Shown here: positions 53,090 to 61,869 of the stretch, piece after piece
Layout of the letters: each line of letters begins with the position of its first letter
Position numbering within the stretch: the first letter of the stretch is position 1
Assembly: GCA_011391075.1 (NCBI GenBank)
Contig: JAABRF010000001.1
Location: 1 to 64,000, forward strand
DNA from: Flavobacteriia bacterium
GTDB lineage: Bacteria; Bacteroidota; Bacteroidia; Flavobacteriales; Flavobacteriaceae
Length of the DNA stretch: 64,000 bases
Direction: 5' to 3'
Position numbers and translations under genes: made by a program
Notes under the pieces: model-generated
Told to the model about the DNA's origin: nothing
What the model saw: only the letters and a program-made list of their open reading frames with translations
Database searches by the model: none

Positions 53090-53926
53090 TTAAGAAGGGT
53101 TTTGTTCATTATGTTGACTTTCCATAAAATCATCCATGATGGCATCGCTAATTCCCATATTGGAGAAACCTCCATCGTGAAACAGGTTTTGCAAAGTTAC
53201 TTTACGGGTCAAATCTGAGAATAAGGTAATAGAATAATTGGCACAATCTAAAGCTGTGGCATTACCCAGTGGAGACATTTTTTCGGCGAAAGCAAAGAAT
53301 CCGCCAAATCCTTTTACACCGCTACCAGCAGTAGTAACCGTAGGCGATTGAGAAATGGTATTGACTCTTACCTTTTTATCTCTACCAAAGAAATATCCAA
53401 AACTACGAGCAATAGATTCTAAATATGCTTTGTTATCGGCCATATCGTTGTAATCGGGGAATACTCTTTGCGCAGCCATATAGGTCAGGGCAATGATACT
53501 ACCCCATTCATTCATGGCGTCTTTTTTATACAAAACACTCATGAGTTTATGAAAAGACAAAGCAGAAACATCCCAACCTTTGTGAGTATAGTCATAATCT
53601 TCTTCGGTATAATGTAGCCCTTTTCGAACATTGACCGACATTCCAATGGAATGTAAGACAAAATCCAATTTGCCTCCTAAATTTTTCATAGCCTCATCAA
53701 CCAATTCCTCCAAATCTTCAACGTTCGTAGCATCACATGGAATCACTTTGGCACCGGTCTTTTCTGCCAATTCATTAATCGTTCCCATTCTCATGGCAAC
53801 AGGTGCATTGGTTAAAACGATACTTGCTCCTTCTTCAACAGCTCTTTCTGCTGTAATCCAAGCAATTGATTTTGAGTCTAACGCTCCAAATATGATTCCT
53901 CTTTTTCCTTTTAGTAAATTGTACAT
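53090..53926 (-). CDS. fabI: Enoyl-[acyl-carrier-protein] reductase (NADH)
   Basis: 278 residues from the ATG at 53926 (MYNLLKGKRGIIFG); the frame stays open to 54001, but a -7 element TATTTTTG (minus strand, 54006-53999) puts that start at the transcription start, and FabI needs no such extension. FabI-type SDR: catalytic Y159 and K166 with six residues between, and LHSIGM, ALTYM. It performs the last step of each fatty-acid elongation cycle. It follows recN but has its own promoter. Confidence 0.96.
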   Translation of the reverse strand: MYNLLKGKRGIIFGALDSKSIAWITAERAVEEGASIVLTNAPVAMRMGTINELAEKTGAKVIPCDATNVEDLEELVDEAMKNLGGKLDFVLHSIGMSVNVRKGLHYTEEDYDYTHKGWDVSALSFHKLMSVLYKKDAMNEWGSIIALTYMAAQRVFPDYNDMADNKAYLESIARSFGYFFGRDKKVRVNTISQSPTVTTAGSGVKGFGGFFAFAEKMSPLGNATALDCANYSITLFSDLTRKVTLQNLFHDGGFSNMGISDAIMDDFMESQHNEQNPS

Positions 53927-54008
53927 TTTTAAAAAAGTTAATTGGTTAAGTTGGTTGTTCAAACCTTTTCTCACAAAAGAAGTAAAAGATTTAAACCGCA
54001 AAAATAGA

Positions 54009-55670
54009 TTATTTTTTGAATTGTAAAAGTTCTGCAGCGTGATTGATTGCTGTTTCAGACAATTGTTTACCTCCTAGCATTTCTGCAATTTCCTTCAAAC
54101 GCTCACTATCAGTTAGTTTTTTGATTTGGGTTTGGGTTTTATTCAAAGTACTTTCTTTATAAACTTTTAGTTGAATTTCACCATTGGAAGCAATCTGCGG
54201 CAAATGTGTTATGCAAATCACCTGCATATCTTGAGCCATACACTTCATGATTTCACCCATTTTCAAAGCAACTTCACCTGATATACCTGAGTCAATTTCG
54301 TCAAATATAATAGTAGGTAAATTGGCTTTTTTGGCCATAACCGATTTTACAGCCAACATGATACGTGACATTTCACCACCTGAAGCTACTTGTTTAAGCA
54401 ATCCTAATGCATTTCCTTTATTAGCACTAAACAACCATTGTAAAGCATCCATTCCGTAGGTATTGTATTTATCAATAGCATCCAATTGTACTTTGAAATT
54501 TGCTTCCTGCATTCCCAAATTCCTCAAAATAGAAGTGACTTCAGATTCAAATTGGAGTAAAATGGCTTTACGTTTTTGATGTAAAAACACACCTTTTTCT
54601 ACCAATTTAATCTGCAAATCTTGGTATTCTCGTTGCTTTTCTTTCAAAACTACATCCGATTCATCCACACGTTTTACCTTTTCAGCAAGGTTTTGATATA
54701 CTTCTACCAACTCAACATCCGACTGAACATGGTGCTTTTGCATTAAATTGTAAAATATCTGAATTCGGGCATTGATATGTTGCAATTCATCGGGTGCATA
54801 TTGTTCTTTCTCAACCCATTGGGCTAAATCTCGATTTAAATCGGCTAATTCAATGTAGGAACTTTGTACCCTATTGTACAATTCTTCGTAACTTTTAGAA
54901 AAGCTCTTAATTTTATCTAAATGATTTCGAACCAAATGTAAACGAGAAATAACTCCAAAATCTTCTTCTGAAAGTAATTTATAAGATTCCAACAAGCTTA
55001 ATTGAATCAACTCCATATGGCTCAATCGTTCTTGTTCGGCTTCCAGGGATTCCAATTCACCAACTTTAATATCAGTTAATTGTAATTCTTGATACAAATG
55101 AAAATGGTATTCATATTGAATAGATTCCAGTCGGATTTGCTCTTTAAGGTCTTCATATTCACGAACCGATAGTTCGAATGCTTGCTTGATTTTTCTAAAT
55201 TCAAAAACGTCTTTTTGTGTTGCAGCTATGGCATCTATGACATCATATTGAAAAGAGGAATCATTTAAAAGTAAGGTTTGATGTTGAGAATGAACATCTA
55301 TGAGTCTAGATTGTAAATCGGAAAGCACTTCCAATCTAACAGGTGTATCATTGACAAATGCTCGGGATTTTCCACCGGGCAATAATTCTCTACGAATAAC
55401 AGAAACAGCTTCATAATCCAAATCATTATCGTGGAAAAAAGATTCCAATTGGTACTTGGAAATTTCAAATTCGCCTTCAATTACACATTTCTTATCAGGA
55501 TTCAACATAGCATTGGTATCGGCTCTATTACCTAGAATCAAGCCCAAACCACCTAATAAAATAGACTTACCTGCACCGGTTTCTCCGGTGATAGTAGTAA
55601 GACCACTAGTAAATGCAACATTTACGTCGTCAATCAACGCATAATTCTGTATACTTAATTTGGTCAGCAA
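54009..55670 (-). CDS. recN: DNA repair protein RecN
   Basis: 553 residues. SMC-like ATPase: MLTKLSIQNYALID, Walker A TITGETGAGKSILL, long coiled-coil (about 150-350) and the C-terminal signature VASGGEMSRIMLAVKSV with Walker B TIIFDEIDSGISG. It helps repair double-strand breaks. Upstream is porX on the same strand, 93 bp away. Confidence 0.96.
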   Translation of the reverse strand: MLTKLSIQNYALIDDVNVAFTSGLTTITGETGAGKSILLGGLGLILGNRADTNAMLNPDKKCVIEGEFEISKYQLESFFHDNDLDYEAVSVIRRELLPGGKSRAFVNDTPVRLEVLSDLQSRLIDVHSQHQTLLLNDSSFQYDVIDAIAATQKDVFEFRKIKQAFELSVREYEDLKEQIRLESIQYEYHFHLYQELQLTDIKVGELESLEAEQERLSHMELIQLSLLESYKLLSEEDFGVISRLHLVRNHLDKIKSFSKSYEELYNRVQSSYIELADLNRDLAQWVEKEQYAPDELQHINARIQIFYNLMQKHHVQSDVELVEVYQNLAEKVKRVDESDVVLKEKQREYQDLQIKLVEKGVFLHQKRKAILLQFESEVTSILRNLGMQEANFKVQLDAIDKYNTYGMDALQWLFSANKGNALGLLKQVASGGEMSRIMLAVKSVMAKKANLPTIIFDEIDSGISGEVALKMGEIMKCMAQDMQVICITHLPQIASNGEIQLKVYKESTLNKTQTQIKKLTDSERLKEIAEMLGGKQLSETAINHAAELLQFKK

Positions 55671-55763
55671 ATCAATGTTATTTTAAAAACACGAAAATAC
55701 AAAAAACGTTGAGAATAAATTATTTTAGGAAGATTTATCAACGTTTATATTTTGGAATCCCTA

Positions 55764-57305
55764 TTATTTAGGCTCATACACGACACAAGGAATTATCATT
55801 TCCTCTAATGAAATTCCACCGTGTTGGTAGGTATTTTTATAGTATTTGACGTAATGATTGAAATTATTGGGATAAGCAAAAAACAAATCCTCTTTTGCAA
55901 AAACAAAAGACGAATTCAGAGCACTTTGAGGTAAAAATATTTCTTTTGGATTATGTACCGCATACACATCTTTATCTTCATAACTCAAACTTCTACCTGT
56001 TTTGTATCTCAAATTGGAACTGATTTCCTTGGGACCGATGATACGAGTTGGGTTTTTGGTATTGATGGTACCATGGTCTGTTGTCAATATTAATTGCAAA
56101 CCCATTGCTTGCGCCTTTTTAATCATTTCCAATAATGGGGAATTTTGGAACCAACTAGCAGTCAAAGATCTATAGGCTTTATCATCACTCACTAATTCTT
56201 TGATAACATCCATTTCAGTTTTGGCATGAGATAACATATCAACAAAATTGATAACCACTACAGTTAAATCATTATTTTTAATGGATTGAAAAGAGTCGGC
56301 TAATTTTTTCCCGGCTTCCAAATTGGTTATTTTGAAATATTCATGTTTGAGTGGAACTCTGAATTTTTTTATTTGTTCGGTCAGGAACTCATTTTCATAC
56401 AAATTTTTACCACCTTCATCGGAATCACTTTTCCAATATTGTGGAAATTTTTGTTCCATTTCCAAAGGCAACATACCTGAAAACAATGCATTTCTAGCAT
56501 ATTGAGTAGCAGTAGGCAAAATACTAAAATAATCTATTTCGGCTTTTTTCTTATAAAATTGATTCACGATAGGTTCGATGGTACGAAACTGATCATAACG
56601 CAAATTGTCGACAACTACCCATAATGTAGGTTTTTGTTGGATTTGAGGTGCAATAACTTTCTTAAATAAGGTATGTGAAAAAATCAAATCATTATTTGTC
56701 AATAAATCTTTGTAATTTTTCTTTATAAACTTAAAAAACAAAGAGTTAGCTTCCATCTTTTGACTTTCCAAGATTTCAAGCATGGCAGGTTCGTTACTGT
56801 TTTCCAACAGCAATTCCCAGTGAATCAATTTTTTATACAAAGCAATCCATTCATCCAATGAATTGACCATTGCTAAATCCATGGCAATTTTTCTAAACTC
56901 TTGTTGGTAATTGGAAGTAGTTTGTTCAGAAACCAATCGAGAATGATCTAGGTTTTTTTTCAAACTCAATAAAATTTGATTTGGATTTAAGGGTTTGATT
57001 AGATAATCGGCAATTTGATTTCCAATGGCTTCTTCCATCAAATTTTCTTCTTCACTTTTGGTAATCATTATAACCGGTAAATTTGGTTTTTGTAGCTTTA
57101 GTTCGGCTAAAGTTTCTAAACCACTCAAGCCAGGCATATTTTCATCCAAAAAAACCACATCGTAGTTATGGGCTGCAATTTTATCCAAAGCATCTACTCC
57201 GTTGGTACAAGTATCAACGGTATAATCTTTTTTTTCTAAAAATAAAATATGGGGTTTTAGAATATCTATTTCATCATCTACCCAGAGGATTTGAATTTTA
57301 CTCAT
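55764..57305 (-). CDS. porX: PorX-type response regulator with PglZ domain (type IX secretion control)
   Basis: 513 residues. Receiver domain (1-125) with phosphorylation site D54 in VVFLDENMPG, then a helical linker and a PglZ domain (about 210-510: TLWVVVDNLRYDQF, FSILPTATQYARNALFSGM, LILTTDHGTINT). This architecture is that of PorX, which with PorY and SigP controls type IX secretion genes in Porphyromonas and whose PglZ part is a zinc phosphodiesterase. No sensor kinase is adjacent. Confidence 0.94.
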   Translation of the reverse strand: MSKIQILWVDDEIDILKPHILFLEKKDYTVDTCTNGVDALDKIAAHNYDVVFLDENMPGLSGLETLAELKLQKPNLPVIMITKSEEENLMEEAIGNQIADYLIKPLNPNQILLSLKKNLDHSRLVSEQTTSNYQQEFRKIAMDLAMVNSLDEWIALYKKLIHWELLLENSNEPAMLEILESQKMEANSLFFKFIKKNYKDLLTNNDLIFSHTLFKKVIAPQIQQKPTLWVVVDNLRYDQFRTIEPIVNQFYKKKAEIDYFSILPTATQYARNALFSGMLPLEMEQKFPQYWKSDSDEGGKNLYENEFLTEQIKKFRVPLKHEYFKITNLEAGKKLADSFQSIKNNDLTVVVINFVDMLSHAKTEMDVIKELVSDDKAYRSLTASWFQNSPLLEMIKKAQAMGLQLILTTDHGTINTKNPTRIIGPKEISSNLRYKTGRSLSYEDKDVYAVHNPKEIFLPQSALNSSFVFAKEDLFFAYPNNFNHYVKYYKNTYQHGGISLEEMIIPCVVYEPK

Positions 57306-57546
57306 GTTATGGATTGTTGGTTGGTTGGATTAATTAGGTTATTGAAATGATTGTAATGTTATATATTAATTTTTACAATTTTTTATGGCAACTATAAAAC
57401 AAAACTTTATTTGTAAACGTAAAAATACCTTATTTATGTTACATGACCTTATTAAAAAAATGTTATAAAAGTAAAGTTTGGTATTTTTCAAGTCAAACTC
57501 CGTTAAAGTTGCTATTTTTGCATAAAATTTTTATAGAATTCATTCT

Positions 57547-58782
57547 GTGCAAACTACCACCAACAAATTGAAAATATTTAACGATCCGATTTACGGATTT
57601 ATCACCATTCCCGACAGTCTGATTTTTGATGTGATTGAACATCCCATTTTTCAAAGATTGCGACGCATTCAGCAAATGGGTTTATCAAGCATGGTTTATC
57701 CCGGAGCACAACATACCCGATTCCATCATGCATTGGGTTGTTTGCATTTGATGCAAAAAGCGATTCAAACATTGAGAAGTAAAGGTATTGAAATCTCTAC
57801 AAAGGAAGAACAGGCTTTGCATCTTGCAATCTTACTTCACGATATCGGACATGGTCCATTTTCACATGCTTTAGAACAATACATTATTGAGGATCAATCT
57901 CATGAAGATTTATCTTTGGCGTTAATGAATAAACTTAATCTTGAATTTGGAGGACAATTGGATGTAGCCATTCAAATATTTACCAACCAATATCCGAGAA
58001 AATTTTTATTTCAATTGATTTCGAGTCAATTGGACATGGATAGGCTGGATTATTTAAAAAGAGACAGTTTTTATACCGGTGTTGTAGAAGGTAGTATCAA
58101 TTCGGATCGATTGATAGCCATGTTACACGTAAAAGATGATCAATTAGTTGTTGAGGAAAAAGGCATTTATTCCATCGAAAAGTTTCTGCTTTCCCGCCGC
58201 TTTATGTATTGGCAGGTTTATCTACACAAAACAGGTTTATTGGCAGAACAAATACTCATCAAAGCTTTACAAAGAGCTGCAGAATTAGCTTCATACGGTG
58301 AAAATATTCCGATGGGTAAGTCATTGCAATTTTTTATCGATAAATCCAATCTGAGGGAAACCGATTTAGAAGTGATTTTAAATCGTTTTATAGATTTGGA
58401 TGATATTGATATCTTGAATGCGATTAAAGCTTGGCAATACCACGATGATTTTGTGTTATCTGAATTATCCAAATCCATCATTTTGAGAAAGTTACCACGC
58501 ATTGAGCTCTCAGAACAAAAATTTACTGATGAATACCTCAAAGCTTTACAAACCGGCACTTTACAAGTATTTGGTGTAGATGAAAGCAATTTAGACTATT
58601 TTTTATTTCAAGGTAAAGTCAAGAATCGGACCTACAATGCTAAATACGGTCCGATCAATATTTTACTAAAAGATGGAAGTGTCAAAGAATGGTTAGCATT
58701 TGACGGACATTTTAATTCAGTGAGTTTTACAGAACCTGTTGTGAAATATTTTGTAAGTTATCCCAAGAGTTTGAAATTATAA
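57547..58782 (+). CDS. HD-domain phosphohydrolase (SAMHD1/dGTPase-like)
   Basis: 411 residues. GTG start at 57547, after a -7 element TATTTTTG (57513-57520). HD residues: HTRFHHALG (H60, H61), LLHDIGHGPFSH (H98, D99) and SSQLDMDRLDYL with the distal Asp. The layout (FNDPIYGFITIP, FQRLRRIQQMG) is that of SAMHD1-like proteins. It may hydrolyse dNTPs; the true substrate is unknown. Divergent from porX, with 241 bp between them. Confidence 0.88.
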   Translation: MQTTTNKLKIFNDPIYGFITIPDSLIFDVIEHPIFQRLRRIQQMGLSSMVYPGAQHTRFHHALGCLHLMQKAIQTLRSKGIEISTKEEQALHLAILLHDIGHGPFSHALEQYIIEDQSHEDLSLALMNKLNLEFGGQLDVAIQIFTNQYPRKFLFQLISSQLDMDRLDYLKRDSFYTGVVEGSINSDRLIAMLHVKDDQLVVEEKGIYSIEKFLLSRRFMYWQVYLHKTGLLAEQILIKALQRAAELASYGENIPMGKSLQFFIDKSNLRETDLEVILNRFIDLDDIDILNAIKAWQYHDDFVLSELSKSIILRKLPRIELSEQKFTDEYLKALQTGTLQVFGVDESNLDYFLFQGKVKNRTYNAKYGPINILLKDGSVKEWLAFDGHFNSVSFTEPVVKYFVSYPKSLKL

Positions 58783-58842
58783 TGGCTTGAGCTTTCATTT
58801 AAGGAATTTCTATTATTAAACAGTATGAATAAAGCTTCAAAT

Positions 58843-59023
58843 TGAGTTCGATTCTAATTTTTTTTAGATTCCTCCTCCCGATAGCTATCGGGACGGAATG
58901 ACAAATTATCAAACTTTATACAGGGGAGAATTTTGCGGAAAAGCCGTAAAATTCTCCCTAAACAAAACAAGAAGTAAGTCATTTCGACAGAATGGAGGAA
59001 TCTTTCGTGATTAATCGAACTCA
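58843..59023. repeat. Palindromic MITE-like element, copy 2 (181 bp)
   Basis: Terminal inverted repeats TGAGTTCGATT (58843-58853) and its complement (59013-59023), the same core as the element at 47103. Inside are AGATTCCTCC and its complement, the palindrome CCCGATAGCTATCGGG (58877-58892), GGAATGACA, and a central hairpin GGGAGAATTTTGCGG / CCGTAAAATTCTCCC (one mismatch). Non-coding. It fills the gap between the HD gene and the convergent 112-residue gene. Confidence 0.83.
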
Positions 59024-59100
59024 GTTGTTAACCATACAAAGAAACTATTAAACCGTATTAAGAAACTATTAAACCTTTTTATATTTTTTTGGGGGGATTA

Positions 59101-59439
59101 CTATTTTGATGATCTCATTATAAAAAAAAGCAAAATACCCATGGGTAGAAATGAAATTAGGATTCCTGTTTTGATATAAAAATAGATCATAAATGCAAAT
59201 AGCACTGTAGCATATATTTTAATTCGGGCATGCGTAAAAACTTTCTTTTTGCTGGGTTTTATTATTTCAACATTTTTCAGTTCAGATATTAGATCCAACT
59301 CATCTAAAATTCTTTTCTTCAAAACAATGTCATCTGTGTATTTGGAAAGATATTGATCTATGGTTTTATAAGTTTCGCCCCTTAATCTCATTTTTTGAGC
59401 ATAAGACAACAAATCTTCAAAAGACTTCGTGTTTTTCAT
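59101..59439 (-). CDS. Hypothetical protein with two C-terminal membrane helices (112 aa)
   Basis: 112 residues: a soluble helical N-terminal part (FEDLLSYAQKMRLRGETYKTIDQYLSKY) and two membrane helices (about 72-90 and 92-108). No recognised motif. It starts 11 bp after the nnr stop, on the same strand, so it is the last gene of a DUF2461-nnr-hypothetical run. Confidence 0.65.
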   Translation of the reverse strand: MKNTKSFEDLLSYAQKMRLRGETYKTIDQYLSKYTDDIVLKKRILDELDLISELKNVEIIKPSKKKVFTHARIKIYATVLFAFMIYFYIKTGILISFLPMGILLFFIMRSSK

Positions 59440-59450
59440 TCTGAATTCAT

Positions 59451-61043
59451 TTAAAATGGAGAATCATCATCATCATCTTCCAAAAAATTTGGATCATCTT
59501 CATTTATTTCATCCTCTTCATCCATTTTAGGATCATATGGAGTTAAAAAAGCATTAAAAGCACCTGGAAGAAAATTTAAAATATCACTTGCCAAAAAAGT
59601 TTCAGGAGAATTGATTGTAGTGAAAACATCGGCTGATAATCCATGCAGAAAAACGCCCATAATAGATGCTTGTAAGGGCGAATAATGTTGTGCCAATAAA
59701 CCTGTAATCATACCGGTTAATACATCACCGGTACCGGCTTTGGCAAGAGCCGAACTTCCGGTCGAGTTAAAGTAGAAAACGCCATTTTGAACAATAGTTG
59801 TGTGGGCACCTTTAATTACCATCACAAAGGGATATTGAATCGAAAAAGCTCTTAAAAGTTCCAATTTTTCATAATCATTTTGCCATTTACCAATCAATCT
59901 TTCCAACTCTTTCGGATGTGGAGTTAGAATGCAATTATCGGAAAGGAAATCTAAAACTTCTTTATTCTTTGATATGATATTTAACGCATCAGCATCAATA
60001 ACGATTGGTAATTTATTGGTTTTCAAAAACTCACAAACTGCTTCTGAAGTTAAATCTGAAGTCCCGATTCCAATTCCCAAACCTATAACACTGGCATTTG
60101 ATTTAAAATTGATGTATTCTATTTCATTTTCAGCGTCTACTTCTACCATTACTTCTGAAATAGATGTCTGAAGGATATGATAACCACATTTGGGAATATA
60201 AGCTGTTACCAAACCACTACCAATTTTTAATGCAGCCTTCGCAGCCAATACCACGCTTCCCATTTTTCCAAAACTACCTCCAATAATTAATACGTGGCCA
60301 TACGAACCTTTGTGAGTAAATTTGTAACGTTTTTTATAAAAACTAAAAACATCATCACGTGTAATAAAATGATAAGGTGTATCCAAACTTTTTATAAAAT
60401 TCTGATCAAGTCCAATGTCTAAGAGTTCAAAATGTGAGACAAATTCGCCATTATCAGGTAAAAGAAATGCCAATTTGGGCATTTGAAATGTCAATGTAAT
60501 TGTTGATTTAACAACTGAATCTCTATCTACAACCGGTTTATCAGCAAACAAACCCGAAGGTATATCGAGAGAAATAATTGTAGCTTTAGATTGATTGAGA
60601 TGCTTGATGAGTTTCTTCGTAAACCCAGCAGGTGCTTTATTGATTCCTGTTCCAAAAATCGCATCAATAATAAAATCTGTTTCTTTAATTTCCGGAAAAT
60701 CATCCTCAGAATGGATACTAATGGGATGTATTTGAAATTCTTCTGCACGATTGTAATTGGTTATAAAATCATCTGACATTTTATCTGAAAAATGAACAAT
60801 ATAAACTTGTGCATCATAAAATTCCAAATTAAGCATTCTACCTAAAGCCAAACCATCTCCTCCATTATTGCCCATTCCGCAAAAAATATGGATGGTATTT
60901 AATTCATCAATGTGATCTTGATCTTCTATCCATTGCAAACATTTACCTGCTGCTTTTTCCATCAAATCAACCGAATTGATATTGAGATTAATAATCGTGT
61001 TTAAATCGGCTAATTTGATTTGTTGCGTATTGAGTATCTTCAT
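59451..61043 (-). CDS. nnr: Bifunctional NAD(P)H-hydrate epimerase/dehydratase
   Basis: 530 residues. The N-terminal YjeF_N epimerase domain (1-215; GMGNNGGDGLALGRML) and C-terminal ADP-dependent dehydratase (about 235-505; LIIGGSFGKMGSVVLAAKA, ILTPHPKELERL, GTGDVLTGMITGLLA) repair damaged NAD(P)H hydrates. The fused form is widespread. The C-terminus carries an extra very acidic tail (about 508-530, many D/E, ending DDDDDSPF) that is not part of either catalytic domain. Confidence 0.95.
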   Translation of the reverse strand: MKILNTQQIKLADLNTIINLNINSVDLMEKAAGKCLQWIEDQDHIDELNTIHIFCGMGNNGGDGLALGRMLNLEFYDAQVYIVHFSDKMSDDFITNYNRAEEFQIHPISIHSEDDFPEIKETDFIIDAIFGTGINKAPAGFTKKLIKHLNQSKATIISLDIPSGLFADKPVVDRDSVVKSTITLTFQMPKLAFLLPDNGEFVSHFELLDIGLDQNFIKSLDTPYHFITRDDVFSFYKKRYKFTHKGSYGHVLIIGGSFGKMGSVVLAAKAALKIGSGLVTAYIPKCGYHILQTSISEVMVEVDAENEIEYINFKSNASVIGLGIGIGTSDLTSEAVCEFLKTNKLPIVIDADALNIISKNKEVLDFLSDNCILTPHPKELERLIGKWQNDYEKLELLRAFSIQYPFVMVIKGAHTTIVQNGVFYFNSTGSSALAKAGTGDVLTGMITGLLAQHYSPLQASIMGVFLHGLSADVFTTINSPETFLASDILNFLPGAFNAFLTPYDPKMDEEDEINEDDPNFLEDDDDDSPF

Positions 61044-61093
61044 AACTTCATAATTAACATTTTTCTTGAATCAAAAACCAAACAATTTCTTTG

Positions 61094-61759
61094 TTATTGC
61101 AAAGCTTTGGTAATAAACACATGTAATGGTTGAGCTACTTTATAATAGTCTAAAACAATTGACATCAAATCAGAATGTATGATTGTCTCAGGATCTAAAT
61201 TGGCTTGTAAATACCACTGTTTGTTGCAAATTAAAGGCTGATTTTCAGCAGCTTCTTTCAATTCTTTGGGAATTCTAACTTGTTTATCGCCTTGAATGGC
61301 ACCAAACTTTTGGACAAAATCGGGTTGTGAAATGATTTTTGAAAATGCATCAATATTTTGAGCAATATGGGTTCTTACTTTAACAATTTGAGTTGGATCG
61401 GGCATATAGATACCACCATATAAAGACAAGTGTTCAGGATTAAATTCCATATAAAAACCGGGATTACTGATGTCTTTTCTTCCTAGAGGAGAAAGCAATG
61501 CCGACATATGTAATTTGTAAGGTGTTTTATCCTTTGAAAACCTAATATCTCTGTTGATTCTAAAAATGGCATCTTTGGCTTCAGGTACTATATCCAATTT
61601 GAGCTTTTGAATTTCAAAAATTAAATCTTGTACAAAAATTGAAAAAGGTTTTTTGACATATAACTCATAGGTTTTCCGATTTTCATCAAACCAAATTTTA
61701 TGATTGTTAGCAGCCAACTCTTTAAAAAAATCAAGAAATTGAATTGAGAAATAGTTCAT
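61094..61759 (-). CDS. DUF2461 (TIGR02453) family protein
   Basis: 221 residues. FLDFFKELAANNHKIWFDENRKTYE, DAIFRINRDIRFSKDKTPYK and GFYMEFNPEHLSLYGGIYMP are the hallmarks of the DUF2461 family. The function is unknown. It precedes nnr on the same strand by about 50 bp. Confidence 0.88.
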   Translation of the reverse strand: MNYFSIQFLDFFKELAANNHKIWFDENRKTYELYVKKPFSIFVQDLIFEIQKLKLDIVPEAKDAIFRINRDIRFSKDKTPYKLHMSALLSPLGRKDISNPGFYMEFNPEHLSLYGGIYMPDPTQIVKVRTHIAQNIDAFSKIISQPDFVQKFGAIQGDKQVRIPKELKEAAENQPLICNKQWYLQANLDPETIIHSDLMSIVLDYYKVAQPLHVFITKALQ

Positions 61760-61813
61760 ATGTAAAGTGGTTAATGAATTATAAGAAAGTACTAAATTAC
61801 AAAATATTCACAT

Positions 61814-61848
61814 AAAAAAACGTCCTGATAAAAAATCAGGACGTTTTT
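61814..61848 (-). terminator. Terminator of the large secreted protein gene
   Basis: ACGTCCTGAT / ATCAGGACGT stem with A and T runs on both sides, 22 bp after the stop on the minus strand. Confidence 0.9.
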
Positions 61849-61869
61849 AAAATAAATAACTTTGGTTAG

